This document shows, piece after piece, positions 1 to 5,782 of a DNA stretch of 5,782 nt. Source of the stretch: Planctomycetaceae bacterium (lineage in GTDB: Bacteria; Planctomycetota; Planctomycetia; Pirellulales; Thermoguttaceae); contig JAITST010000104.1 in assembly GCA_031287585.1 (NCBI GenBank), forward strand, positions 1-5,782, in the 5' to 3' direction. A program made the translations under genes and the position numbers. Under the pieces are notes generated by a model that was not told the DNA's origin, did no database searches, and saw only the letters and a list, made by a program, of their open reading frames with translations. Position 1 is the first letter of the stretch; each line of letters begins with the position of its first letter.

Positions 1-419
1 CCGGACAACACATTTCCGATGCCGGAGACAACGCCCCGCACAATACTGAACGCCGCTGAAAACGCTCCGCCGATGATTTGCGGAACGGCGCGGAAGGCGG
101 AAAGAATCAAGCCCGGCACAGCAGCGAAGAACCGGACAATCCCCGCAACGATTGCCGGAATATTTTGGATGATAGAAAAAAGCGTTGCGATAATCCCGCG
201 TGCAGTTGTTGCAAAGAGACCGACCAGTCCGCTGACCGCACGGGATAAAAGAGAGAACACCTGTACTCCCGCTTCCACAACGAAAAAACTTCTCGCTAAC
301 GCGCCAACCCATCCTGCGATGCGGGAGAACACAGACATAATCCACGCTGTGACGGTTCGGCGTTGTGCACTGGCGTGGAGAACGCCGAATGCGAGCGATA
401 GGAAGTAATGTTGGCAAAT
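1..419 (-). CDS. Partial hydrophobic protein, phage tape-measure-like; 3' end off the left edge
   Basis: The minus strand is open from a TAG at 420-422 to the left edge. The first ATG is at 338 and gives at least 112 residues; further codons are open upstream of it to 419. The translation is a chain of hydrophobic, Gly/Ala/Phe-rich helices (for example GLVGLFATTARGIIATLF, then IPAIVAGIVRFFAAVPG and VPQIIGGAFSAAFSIVRG) with regularly placed Gly and Pro. This is the look of the central hydrophobic zone of tail tape-measure proteins in siphophages and prophages, which set tail length and help DNA enter the cell. Upstream, another minus frame is open from about 520 to 296 and carries a helix-like stretch (LSQFRNAIKTVSNNLSH), so the gene may really begin further right and be frameshifted near 400-415. 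An unrelated multi-helix membrane protein is the main alternative. The reading frame itself is well supported; the function is a moderate inference from composition. Confidence 0.45.
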   Translation of the reverse strand, partial: MCQHYFLSLAFGVLHASAQRRTVTAWIMSVFSRIAGWVGALARSFFVVEAGVQVFSLLSRAVSGLVGLFATTARGIIATLFSIIQNIPAIVAGIVRFFAAVPGLILSAFRAVPQIIGGAFSAAFSIVRGVVSGIGNVLS

Positions 420-608
420 CTATGTGAAAGATTATTTGAAACGGTCTTGATTGCGTTTCGGAATTGCGATAGACTATTCTTTTGACAATCCACAGTCGGA
501 ATCTGGTTTCGGAGTGAGGTAGTTTAGCTTGAACTTACATCTTACGCTGAAACCTGACTTTCTTACAAGAACAAGATTTGGAAAGTGCAGATTAGATATC
601 ATCGGTTT

Positions 609-1106
609 TTACGTGTTTGCTGAAAATAATCTTTGTGATTGTTGTGCATTCTTGACATTTTCTGTTGCAATTTCAGCATACTTTTTCATCATTTCGATAC
701 CAATAAAGTTTCTATTTGTCTCTATTGCTGCGACAGCAGTAGTTCCGCTTCCAAGAAAAGGGTCAAGCACTATATCCTCTTCGTCTGTAAATAAGCGTAT
801 TACACGATATGCCAACTCTTTGGGAAACATGGCAGAATGTTCTTTGTTTATTCTAACACTCGGTATTTCCCATATTTGCCTAAGCCCCCATTCTTTCTAT
901 TCGTTGGGTATCAATCTTTCGCGATTCACAATATATTCCCCAGGTTTCCAAAAAATATATAAGTATTCTGTTTCACTTACACTTTTTAGCGTGTTAGTTG
1001 TCCATTTACAATTTGCCCAAGCGGGGTCTTTCTTCCAAATGCGTTTATCATAAAGAAATAATCCTGCATCATAAGCATATTGTTCAATAGTTTTCCACCA
1101 ACGAGT
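609..1106 (-). pseudogene. Decayed DNA methyltransferase (N6-adenine/N4-cytosine type), C-terminal part
   Basis: Read on the minus strand, this frame gives the C-terminal half of a site-specific DNA methyltransferase. It runs from RWWKTIEQYAYDAGLFLYD, through KKDPAWANCKW and YLYIFWKPG, to WEIPSVRINKEHSAMFP, then the SAM-binding motif DPFLGSGTT (about 738-764), and ends with FIGIEMMKKY and a TAA at 609-611. Finding FPxEL just before DPFxGSGTT at the C-terminal end is typical of beta-class enzymes, whose catalytic (D/S/N)PPY motif lies N-terminal; that part is not recognisable here. The frame is interrupted by a TAG at 897-899, between NE and KEWG, and by a TAA at 1107-1109. Upstream of the TAA, a different frame is open from 1219 (with GGKYAAGTHIKL near 1103-1138) and may be more of the same gene, shifted by one base. 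With two stops and a frameshift it cannot make a functional enzyme unless the sequence has errors. It probably came from a phage or restriction-modification system. Confidence 0.75.
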
Positions 1107-1221
1107 TTAATATGTGTTCCTGCTGCGTATTTTCCTCCCCGAATATTATTTCCGTTCATTCTTCTGTCAACAGTTTGTTCACTGCAATTAAGTACGGAAG
1201 CAATAACCGAATAATTGACTT

Positions 1222-1546
1222 AGCAGACTCGTTAGAAACCGCTATCAACAAACGAAACATAATGTTGAACGCATACCAATGAGAGTACAAACAAAATTAC
1301 CCGACGAAGTACAAAAAGTATTATCCAGTACAGGCGAAACTTGCTTGCACCGGACGATTTTTGGCGAAAAAAATTGTAACTGTTCACGGTAAAAGTGTAT
1401 CCTCCACACTGAAAGGGCAACGCGAACCGACGGAGATGGTACGTTTTCAAACGGTAGAACGATGAGCAATGAAATTATTATTGCCAATCCTCCTTATAAT
1501 GTCGTTTTCAAGCGACTGATGTAAGATACCAGAAACGCGACATCTT
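1222..1546. other. Stretch without a supportable gene
   Basis: All six frames here give short, interrupted or low-complexity translations. A plus-strand frame contains short open pieces at 1279-1392 and 1462-1521; the second includes IIIANPPYN, which resembles methyltransferase motif IV but has only 19 codons. On the minus strand, short ORFs rich in Phe, Val and Leu start without a sound ribosome binding site. The most likely reading is decayed sequence upstream of the broken methyltransferase, plus the untranslated region downstream of the corrinoid gene. No U-tailed terminator is evident after the corrinoid stop codon. Confidence 0.4.
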
Positions 1547-2179
1547 TTACACCGACAGCCGTCTTGCAAGTGCCACTGCCGCGCTGGCGTTTTCGCTATA
1601 TCCGTCCGCGCCTATTTGCTCCGCAAATTCCTGCGTGACCGGCGCGCCGCCTATCATTACTCTTGATTCCGCTCGTATGCCGGATTCTGTTAGGGCTTCG
1701 ATTACCTTTTTCATCTGCGGCATTGTTGTTGTCAGAAGTGCTGACAGGGCTACTATTGTTCCCTTTTTTTCTTTCACGGTTTCTACAAACTTTTCCGGTT
1801 TAACGTCGACCCCCAAGTCAATTACCTCAAAACCACCGCCTTCAAGCATCGACGCTACCAGATTTTTGCCTATATCGTGCATATCGCCTTGAACTGTCCC
1901 AATCACAACACGACCAACTTTTTCTACACCAGAATCCCGCAATAGCGGGTTCAGTATCTTCATCGCTTCTTGCATCGCGCGTCCTGCCAAGAGCAGGTCG
2001 GGAACAAAAAATTCGTTTGTCTCGAAACGTTGCCCAACTTCACTCATTGCTGGAATCAAGTGATTGCCCATTATATCTTGCGGGCTTTCACCTGATTCAA
2101 TGAATGACTTCACTGCGTCAATTGCTGTCGGGGCATCACCTTCGACTATTGCGTTAAATAGATTACTTTTTTCCGTCAT
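1547..2179 (-). CDS. Corrinoid (B12-binding) methyl-carrier protein
   Basis: This is a cytoplasmic methyl carrier of the MtbC/MttC/MtaC type. In such systems a substrate-specific methyltransferase moves a methyl group to the bound cobalamin and a second enzyme passes it on to tetrahydrofolate or a thiol. The 210-residue length is normal for the family. Residues 1-85 are the helical cap domain, including GNHLIPAMSEVGQRFETNEFFVPDLLLAGRAM (in two pieces: GNHLIPAMSEVGQ and RFETNEFFVPDLLLAGRAM). Residues 88-210 are the Rossmann-like B12 domain. GDMHDIGKN (98-106) holds the DxHxxG motif, with His101 as the lower cobalt ligand; SALLTT (146-151) and GGAPV (177-181) are the other cofactor-contacting segments. 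The ATG at 2179 gives the full cap domain. A purine-rich AGAAAGAA stands a few bases before it as a weak ribosome binding site. No partner methyltransferase or reactivase lies in the window, so the substrate (methylamine, methanol, betaine or a methoxy compound) cannot be named. The family assignment is firm. Confidence 0.93.
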   Translation of the reverse strand: MTEKSNLFNAIVEGDAPTAIDAVKSFIESGESPQDIMGNHLIPAMSEVGQRFETNEFFVPDLLLAGRAMQEAMKILNPLLRDSGVEKVGRVVIGTVQGDMHDIGKNLVASMLEGGGFEVIDLGVDVKPEKFVETVKEKKGTIVALSALLTTTMPQMKKVIEALTESGIRAESRVMIGGAPVTQEFAEQIGADGYSENASAAVALARRLSV

Positions 2180-2235
2180 TTGATTCTTTCTATGTGTTTA
2201 AGTGTCCGGTAGGAAACAGGATTCACGAACGAGGT

Positions 2236-2264
2236 AGTCTACACTATTTTCTTCGCTTTGTAAA
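2236..2264 (-). promoter_or_regulatory. Probable sigma70-type promoter for the corrinoid gene
   Basis: On the minus strand, TTTACA (2259-2264) matches the -35 consensus at five of six bases. It is followed by a 17-base spacer and TAGACT (2236-2241), which matches the -10 consensus at four of six. It lies between the terminator of the upstream unit and the corrinoid start, and would give a leader of about 50 bases. This is a motif match only. Confidence 0.35.
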
Positions 2265-2276
2265 GTGCCGCCCCAC

Positions 2277-2301
2277 AAAAAAAAGGACGCGCGGACGCGC
2301 C
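2277..2301 (-). terminator. Rho-independent terminator of the CXXX peptide-modification unit
   Basis: Just after the stop of the 92-residue gene, the minus strand reads GGCGCG, loop TCCG, CGCGTC (one G-U pair), then C and a run of eight T. A short GC-rich stem followed by a U-run is a standard intrinsic terminator. It ends the two-gene unit about 20 bases after the stop at 2321 and separates it from the corrinoid gene. Confidence 0.75.
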
Positions 2302-2320
2302 AACCGGACTTCTTTTTGGG

Positions 2321-2599
2321 CTACATTTTTTCAACAAGAAAAATCTCACCGGTATTGAAATCAATTTCCCATTGTCCATGCTCGGTGCGTTCCCATTGAT
2401 ATTCTTCCGCTCGCTCATCCCACCAATGTTGAAACTTGCTGTCGGTCTCGCCCATATCGGCAACGGCTTTTTCGTAAAGCGATTGGTTTTCCGGTTTAAT
2501 AATCGGAAACAACTCCGCCAACGCGTTTTTACGCTCAAAGAGCCGCTGTATTTCGTCCCGCTGCTCGGCGGACACCTGCCCCACTTTTTTAGCACTCAT
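2321..2599 (-). CDS. CXXX repeat peptide modification system protein (small accessory protein)
   Basis: This is a 92-residue acidic, soluble protein with no signal peptide or membrane segment. Visible features are an N-terminal helix with ERKNALAELFPII (about 22-34), LYEKAVADMGETDSKFQHWW (about 41-60), and a C-terminal strand-like segment YQWE...WEIDFNTGEIFLVEK. Together with its place directly behind the CXXX-type maturase, this fits the small 'CXXX repeat peptide modification system protein' family. Members of that family accompany radical SAM maturases of Cys-repeat peptides, and their biochemical role is not known to me; an adaptor or peptide-binding role is only a guess. I chose the ATG at 2599 over an upstream in-frame start at 2704. 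It has a strong ribosome binding site, it overlaps the preceding gene by just 11 bases, and the upstream extension (Arg/Ser/Cys-rich) reads like a shadow of the maturase gene. Confidence 0.75.
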   Translation of the reverse strand: MSAKKVGQVSAEQRDEIQRLFERKNALAELFPIIKPENQSLYEKAVADMGETDSKFQHWWDERAEEYQWERTEHGQWEIDFNTGEIFLVEKM

Positions 2600-4772
2600 C
2601 GGTTTTTTCTCCTTTCGGTTGTTCACGTTTCTGCAACTCGTCGAACGGGTCGAGATAATCAATTTCAGCAATCGAAACGTCGTCTTGCAAAAACAACGGC
2701 TCAATCAATGTCCGCGAAGCATTGCGTTCCAAGTGCGCATAAACACATTGCTGACGCGACGGCGTGTTGACTTCAAGTGTCGTTTGCTTGTTGAGATAAA
2801 CACACCGCTTGCAATGATACGCATCACAATGTTCACAAATCGGGGCGTGGTCGAGTTGCAAAAGTTGTTGATTTTTAATCGGCAATGCGTGCGTTTGCAG
2901 GACGGTATCAATGTCCGTAATCGGTTCCGCTCCCTGATAATAAAAGCCCGGACAAAGATAAAAATTGCCGGTTGGCGCAATCGAAATGTGTTTGATTCCC
3001 GCTTCGCAATGATTCGGCTCTGTGAGAATCAATCTGTCTGTCAGGAACGACAATTCCAGCGGCTTTTGTTCTTCCCGTTCCGGCAGCCAATTCACCAGCG
3101 AATCGAGAACCGATTGATAAACAGCAAAATCATCGCCGCTTGCTTCTGTCAAATCCTTGATAACAAGCGAAATACGATTGTATGCCAAAGAATGTTTCGC
3201 AAGAAAATCAGGAAGTTGCGGCAGGTTTCGCCGGTTGATCCGCAGTATCAACGCCTCGCCGCCAAAGGAATCGTTCCAAGTATTCGTTTCGTAATCGAAA
3301 ATGTCAAACGAATTTTCCGCAACCTCTTTCGACTCAACGGAGCGAAGAATGATATGATTGCACTCGTTCAAAACGGTACGAAATTCGTTTGAAAGCGGTT
3401 CGTTGCCGGCAATGACATTGAGCGAAAGATTATTCGTCAAAGCGTAATAAACAACTTTCCGCAATGTTTCGACGGACATTTGCGTTATCGCCGCAACTTG
3501 TTGCGTTTTATAATGACAAAACGACGGCGCGTTGGCATCGGCAAGAAGCAGTACTGACTGTAATCTTTTCCGCTTTTGCAAACGGCGAAGGCGGACATCG
3601 TCTTCCGGCGGCGGAACGATTTTATCGAGTTTGTTCCACAGATAATTGTTCGCCCGAACCCGCGCCTTGTGCATCTTGCAGATATAAGTCGCCCGCTGAA
3701 AAATGGTATCCGTTTCGGCGGTATCGTAATTGAAACCCTGACACCAAGCACAACCGGAGGCAACTTCGCAGTCGATACATTCCGGCGACGATTGATTGAG
3801 CCGCTTCAATGTCAGAAATGAACGCAACTTGTTCGTATCATAACCGTCCCGAATGTTTCCTACGGTAATCTGCTTTTGGTGTTCCAGCGAATACTGGGCA
3901 AAGCGGATACATGGAACGAAATCGCCGCTGGTCGTGATACCCAACATCCGACCGGCACCGCACCAATTTTCGTTATTGAGAACACGGTCAAGCGGAAAGC
4001 CGATGTTTCGGTCAAAAAGCGTGCATTGATACTTTTCGTAGAGTTTCTTGTCAATGATTTCGTCCGCCAGTGCAACGAGTTGCTCTTCGAGAATGGTATC
4101 GTCGCCGTCTTGCCAAACGTCCTCGAAGATACAATTCATCCCTACGGACATAATGCCGAGTTGCCAAAGATGCAGCACGGAATCCTTAACCATCGGTAAA
4201 TCATCGTGCGAAAGAGTCGCCTTTGTCGAAGCATTGGGATACTGCGCCAACCACTGCGGAATCTGTTTGACAACATCATCGTAACAGCCCTTGCCGTTCG
4301 GATAGACCCGCTGTTGATTATGCTTTTGTTTCGTACCGTCAACGGACAGCATTATGCTGACGTGCGTTCGGTTCTTTGCGAGAAATTTTTGAACGTGCGA
4401 ATTATCATAAAGCAGTCCGTTGGACGAAATGTTGATGCGGTAATTGTCGAACCACGGATGATTTAATTCAAACATCCGTATTTTGGCATAATCGCAGATT
4501 TCGTCCATCAGTTGAACTTCCAGCAGCGGTTCGCCGCCGATGAAGTCCCAAACAACGGAACCGTCATTAAAAATATCCTGATGTGTCAGAACGTAATCAA
4601 TCGCTTGTTTGGCAACGTCAAAGGACATCACCGCAAACGAATTTTTACCGCAGATATAACAGTATTTGCAGCGCAACTGGCAATCTTCGGTAAGAACGAA
4701 CGTGATATTACGGACAGAAACTTCACGCCACTGCTTGAAAGGTTCGGAGAGTTGTATGTTGGTTTTACTCAT
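2589..4772 (-). CDS. Fused radical SAM/SPASM CXXX-repeat peptide maturase and CXXX repeat peptide maturase
   Basis: This is a 727-residue cytoplasmic enzyme predicted to modify a ribosomally made, cysteine-repeat peptide. Residues 20-245 form a radical SAM domain. C31-C35-C38 (CQLRCKYC) binds the SAM-cleaving 4Fe-4S cluster, GGEPL is at 79-83 and SVDG at 143-146. A SPASM-type region follows with C271, C288, C332, C335, C341, C344 and C365, expected to bind extra iron-sulfur clusters. A charged linker (about 385-405) leads into a second half. It starts with SVLLLADANAPSFCHY (406-421), lacks a CxxxCxxC motif, and ends in another SPASM-like set: C589, C607, C646, C649, C654, C657 and C676 (CEHCDAYHCKRC). 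The first half fits the radical SAM maturase of the CXXX-repeat target family; the second fits the 'CXXX repeat peptide maturase' family, which I know as a separate protein. The ATG at 4772 is the only sensible start, as an in-frame TAA lies seven codons upstream; no clear Shine-Dalgarno precedes it. The product and exact chemistry (thioether or other crosslink) cannot be told from sequence. Confidence 0.88.
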   Translation of the reverse strand: MSKTNIQLSEPFKQWREVSVRNITFVLTEDCQLRCKYCYICGKNSFAVMSFDVAKQAIDYVLTHQDIFNDGSVVWDFIGGEPLLEVQLMDEICDYAKIRMFELNHPWFDNYRINISSNGLLYDNSHVQKFLAKNRTHVSIMLSVDGTKQKHNQQRVYPNGKGCYDDVVKQIPQWLAQYPNASTKATLSHDDLPMVKDSVLHLWQLGIMSVGMNCIFEDVWQDGDDTILEEQLVALADEIIDKKLYEKYQCTLFDRNIGFPLDRVLNNENWCGAGRMLGITTSGDFVPCIRFAQYSLEHQKQITVGNIRDGYDTNKLRSFLTLKRLNQSSPECIDCEVASGCAWCQGFNYDTAETDTIFQRATYICKMHKARVRANNYLWNKLDKIVPPPEDDVRLRRLQKRKRLQSVLLLADANAPSFCHYKTQQVAAITQMSVETLRKVVYYALTNNLSLNVIAGNEPLSNEFRTVLNECNHIILRSVESKEVAENSFDIFDYETNTWNDSFGGEALILRINRRNLPQLPDFLAKHSLAYNRISLVIKDLTEASGDDFAVYQSVLDSLVNWLPEREEQKPLELSFLTDRLILTEPNHCEAGIKHISIAPTGNFYLCPGFYYQGAEPITDIDTVLQTHALPIKNQQLLQLDHAPICEHCDAYHCKRCVYLNKQTTLEVNTPSRQQCVYAHLERNASRTLIEPLFLQDDVSIAEIDYLDPFDELQKREQPKGEKTDEC
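2609..2616 (-). promoter_or_regulatory. Strong ribosome binding site inside the maturase 3' end
   Basis: GAAAGGAG on the minus strand ends 9 bases before the ATG at 2599 and decides that start against the longer upstream alternative. It lies within the last codons of the 727-residue gene, whose stop is downstream of the new start, so the two genes are probably translationally coupled. Confidence 0.8.
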
Positions 4773-4796
4773 TGTTTTATGGTTGTTGTTTTATAA

Positions 4797-4827
4797 GCGG
4801 GACGTGTCGTGAAACGAAACGTCCCGC
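4797..4827 (-). terminator. Strong hairpin between the truncated gene and the maturase gene
   Basis: A perfect 9-bp stem (GCGGGACGT with ACGTCCCGC) continues, after a one-base mismatch, into a 4-bp TCGT/ACGA stem with a three-base loop. It begins 13 bases after the stop codon at 4841-4843 and ends 24 bases before the maturase ATG. On the minus strand it is followed by TTATAAAAC rather than a clean U-run. It could be a weak terminator for the upstream gene, an mRNA-stabilising or processing hairpin, or an attenuator for the maturase operon. Confidence 0.5.
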
Positions 4828-4840
4828 TCTTGATACCGTT

Positions 4841-5050
4841 TTATCGTTGTGTACGAGCATCAATTTCCGTTTGTGAAAGTTTCCAACGTCCACCGTCTTC
4901 GGCTGTCCTTGGAACATGTTCAACACGTCCTTCATCAAGCAGTTTGTCCAGAATACCGGACACAATCGCATCGTTTTTTCCCGCTGCCCCCTGCTTTCGA
5001 TACGCTCCGATTGCCCTGCTGATGTCTGCCGGACCAAGTCCGACATAGTT
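4841..5050 (-). pseudogene. C-terminal remnant of a winged-helix-like protein, 5' end lost
   Basis: In the frame ending at the TAA at 4841-4843 there are 69 codons of ordinary soluble protein. They run from GLGPADISRAIGAYRKQGAAG, shown here as GLGPADISRAIGAY and RKQGAAG, through NDAIVSGILDKLLDEGRVEH to GGRWKLSQTEIDA. The order of a short helix, a recognition-helix-like segment, a longer helix with LLDEGRV and a final strand with RWKLS resembles a winged-helix fold, often used for DNA binding. I do not recognise the family. Immediately upstream the same frame meets a TGA (5054-5056), there is no start codon, and the base composition changes. The gene is therefore cut at its 5' end by an insertion, a recombination or an assembly join. 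Whether it belonged to the peptide-modification operon cannot be told. Confidence 0.6.
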
Positions 5051-5051
5051 G

Positions 5052-5280
5052 CCTCAGCGCCGGGACCCGAAATGCGGGGGCGGCCCGTCTCGGCGCCAAC
5101 GGCGGCGCCCGCTGACGGACTCATGCGTTCGCCTCGTACTGAGCGAGTTGTTTCATTCCCAGCAGGGCATGCCTTGACCCGAACCAAGTCTGGGTTCCGA
5201 TCGTTTTCTGGTCGAACGTGGGCAAACTAACACGTGGGGCAGTTCGGCACGATGGTGAGCCTCGACTCGGCGTTCCCGGA
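5052..5280. other. GC-rich segment with no supportable gene
   Basis: From about 5052 the sequence becomes clearly more GC-rich than the genes to its left. Frames are open here by composition (for example a minus frame through 5187), but their translations are Arg/Gly/Pro-rich, lack recognisable motifs and run out of frame into the winged-helix remnant. Small self-complementary pieces such as the two GGCGCC copies near 5092-5109 are seen. No ribosome binding site with a convincing protein was found. Confidence 0.4.
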
Positions 5281-5782
5281 GTCACAATGCGGGATGACAT
5301 GGTCTGTCGCCGGCTCGCGTATCGGAGAATCCGAAGGGGAGGTCGTTGATGCCGCGTTCACTTTCACAATCGTGTTCCGCCGCTCCCGACCATGGACGAC
5401 CCCGGTGGAAGGAGTAACGCCGTCGGTATTTGAAATGGCGTCGCACCGGCGTTCGGGCTCGGCGTTGCCCGTTCCACAGAAGCGCCTGGTTCCTTCGGAG
5501 TATCATTATCCTGTGGCGATCACTCACAGTCCGGCAGTGATCCCACGTCCTCTTGTGCATTCTCCACATCGTCGCCGACGACCTCCCAACGCAAAGCAGT
5601 TCGTTCGCGCGCCGTTCTCGGGCACCATCGTGGGCCTTCCTCGTGGGCATCAGTCGCGTGGTTGGGCACATCGATCGAGTCTCGCATCCCCCAGGACGCA
5701 TCAAGTCCTGTTTGACAAGGCAGGCCGTCAATCCTGTGACACACAATCCATGCGACCACGCGCGCCACTCCTCCTCTTGCGG
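5281..5782. repeat. Possible dispersed repeat of the Rhodopirellula/planctomycete type
   Basis: This segment keeps overlapping open frames on both strands, but all read as Arg-, Pro- and Ser-rich low-information protein, as expected of GC-rich non-coding DNA. Minus-strand ORFs reach 154 and 82 codons but lack domain motifs. From memory, both the DNA (around CAATGCGGGATGACAT at 5284-5299) and the ORF translation containing DASWGMRDSIDVPNHAT resemble a sequence family that recurs in Rhodopirellula genomes and is often annotated as small hypothetical proteins. I cannot verify this here. If correct, the segment is an interspersed non-coding or RNA-type repeat rather than genes. It runs off the right edge. 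Confidence 0.35.

Noticed and set aside
19..408. 129-codon plus-strand ORF
   Set aside because: It is antisense to the hydrophobic minus-strand frame; its Ala/Thr/Pro/Arg-rich translation is the usual shadow of a Gly/Ala/Val-rich coding strand.
897..899. TAG as a pyrrolysine or other recoded codon
   Set aside because: A corrinoid protein nearby makes this tempting, but the same frame also has a TAA and a frameshift, and a DNA methyltransferase is not a known pyrrolysine protein. Decay or sequence error is simpler.
529..1053. 174-codon plus-strand ORF
   Set aside because: It lies opposite the methyltransferase remnant, whose minus-strand translation has clear motifs; the plus-strand product has none.
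1488..1495. AAGGAGGA on the minus strand as a ribosome binding site for the 80-codon ORF ending at 1245
   Set aside because: It is directly against the TTG start, with no proper spacing, and is the complement of the plus-strand Pro-Pro-Tyr codons; the ORF product has no features.
2239..2595. 118-codon minus-strand ORF across the terminator
   Set aside because: It is a shifted frame of the 92-residue accessory gene and reads straight through the terminator hairpin and U-run.
2619..3392. 257-codon plus-strand ORF
   Set aside because: It is fully antisense to the radical SAM gene; Arg/Ile/Asn-rich, with no motifs and no ribosome binding site.
4777..5187. 136-codon minus-strand ORF upstream of the maturase
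   Set aside because: Its second half is the wrong frame of the winged-helix remnant and its first half is low-information GC-rich sequence; not a precursor peptide, as it has few and irregular Cys.
1..5782. CRISPR array, tRNA, rRNA or complete insertion sequence
   Set aside because: No regularly spaced direct repeats, no cloverleaf or rRNA signatures and no transposase motifs were seen on either strand.

Overview
This 5.8 kb window is a patchwork. Its centre (about 1550-4800) holds a well-preserved bacterial peptide-modification locus and a corrinoid protein. Both flanks hold broken or partial genes. Every gene I can support lies on the minus strand, so transcription runs from high to low coordinates.

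Layout from right to left, in the direction of transcription. Positions 5052-5782 are GC-rich and have no convincing intact gene. From memory, the part from about 5281 on resembles a repeated sequence seen in Rhodopirellula-type planctomycete genomes. Near 5050 the composition changes abruptly, and only the last 69 codons of a winged-helix-like protein survive (4841-5050). A strong hairpin (4797-4827) separates this remnant from a 727-residue protein (2589-4772). That protein joins a radical SAM/SPASM peptide maturase of the CXXX-repeat target family to a second half resembling the separate CXXX repeat peptide maturase family. Its 3' end overlaps a 92-residue gene (2321-2599) that fits the small CXXX repeat peptide modification system protein. 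A GC-rich hairpin with a U-run (2277-2301) terminates this unit. No cysteine-repeat precursor peptide is visible in the window.

Next comes a probable promoter (2236-2264) and an intact 210-residue B12-binding corrinoid protein of the methyltransferase type (1547-2179), without a partner methyltransferase in view. Positions 1222-1546 show nothing convincing. Positions 609-1106, possibly reaching 1219, are a decayed DNA methyltransferase with in-frame stops and a frameshift. Positions 1-419 are an open, very hydrophobic coding stretch that looks like part of a phage tape-measure protein and runs off the left edge. The left third may therefore be a prophage or mobile-element remnant, or error-prone sequence.

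Organism: the corrinoid protein and radical SAM peptide system fit an anaerobic or metabolically flexible bacterium. The right-hand end hints at Planctomycetes or relatives, but the composition break allows for a chimeric contig, so this is tentative. The two CXXX genes probably act together to modify a Cys-repeat peptide encoded elsewhere. The corrinoid gene is a separate transcription unit.
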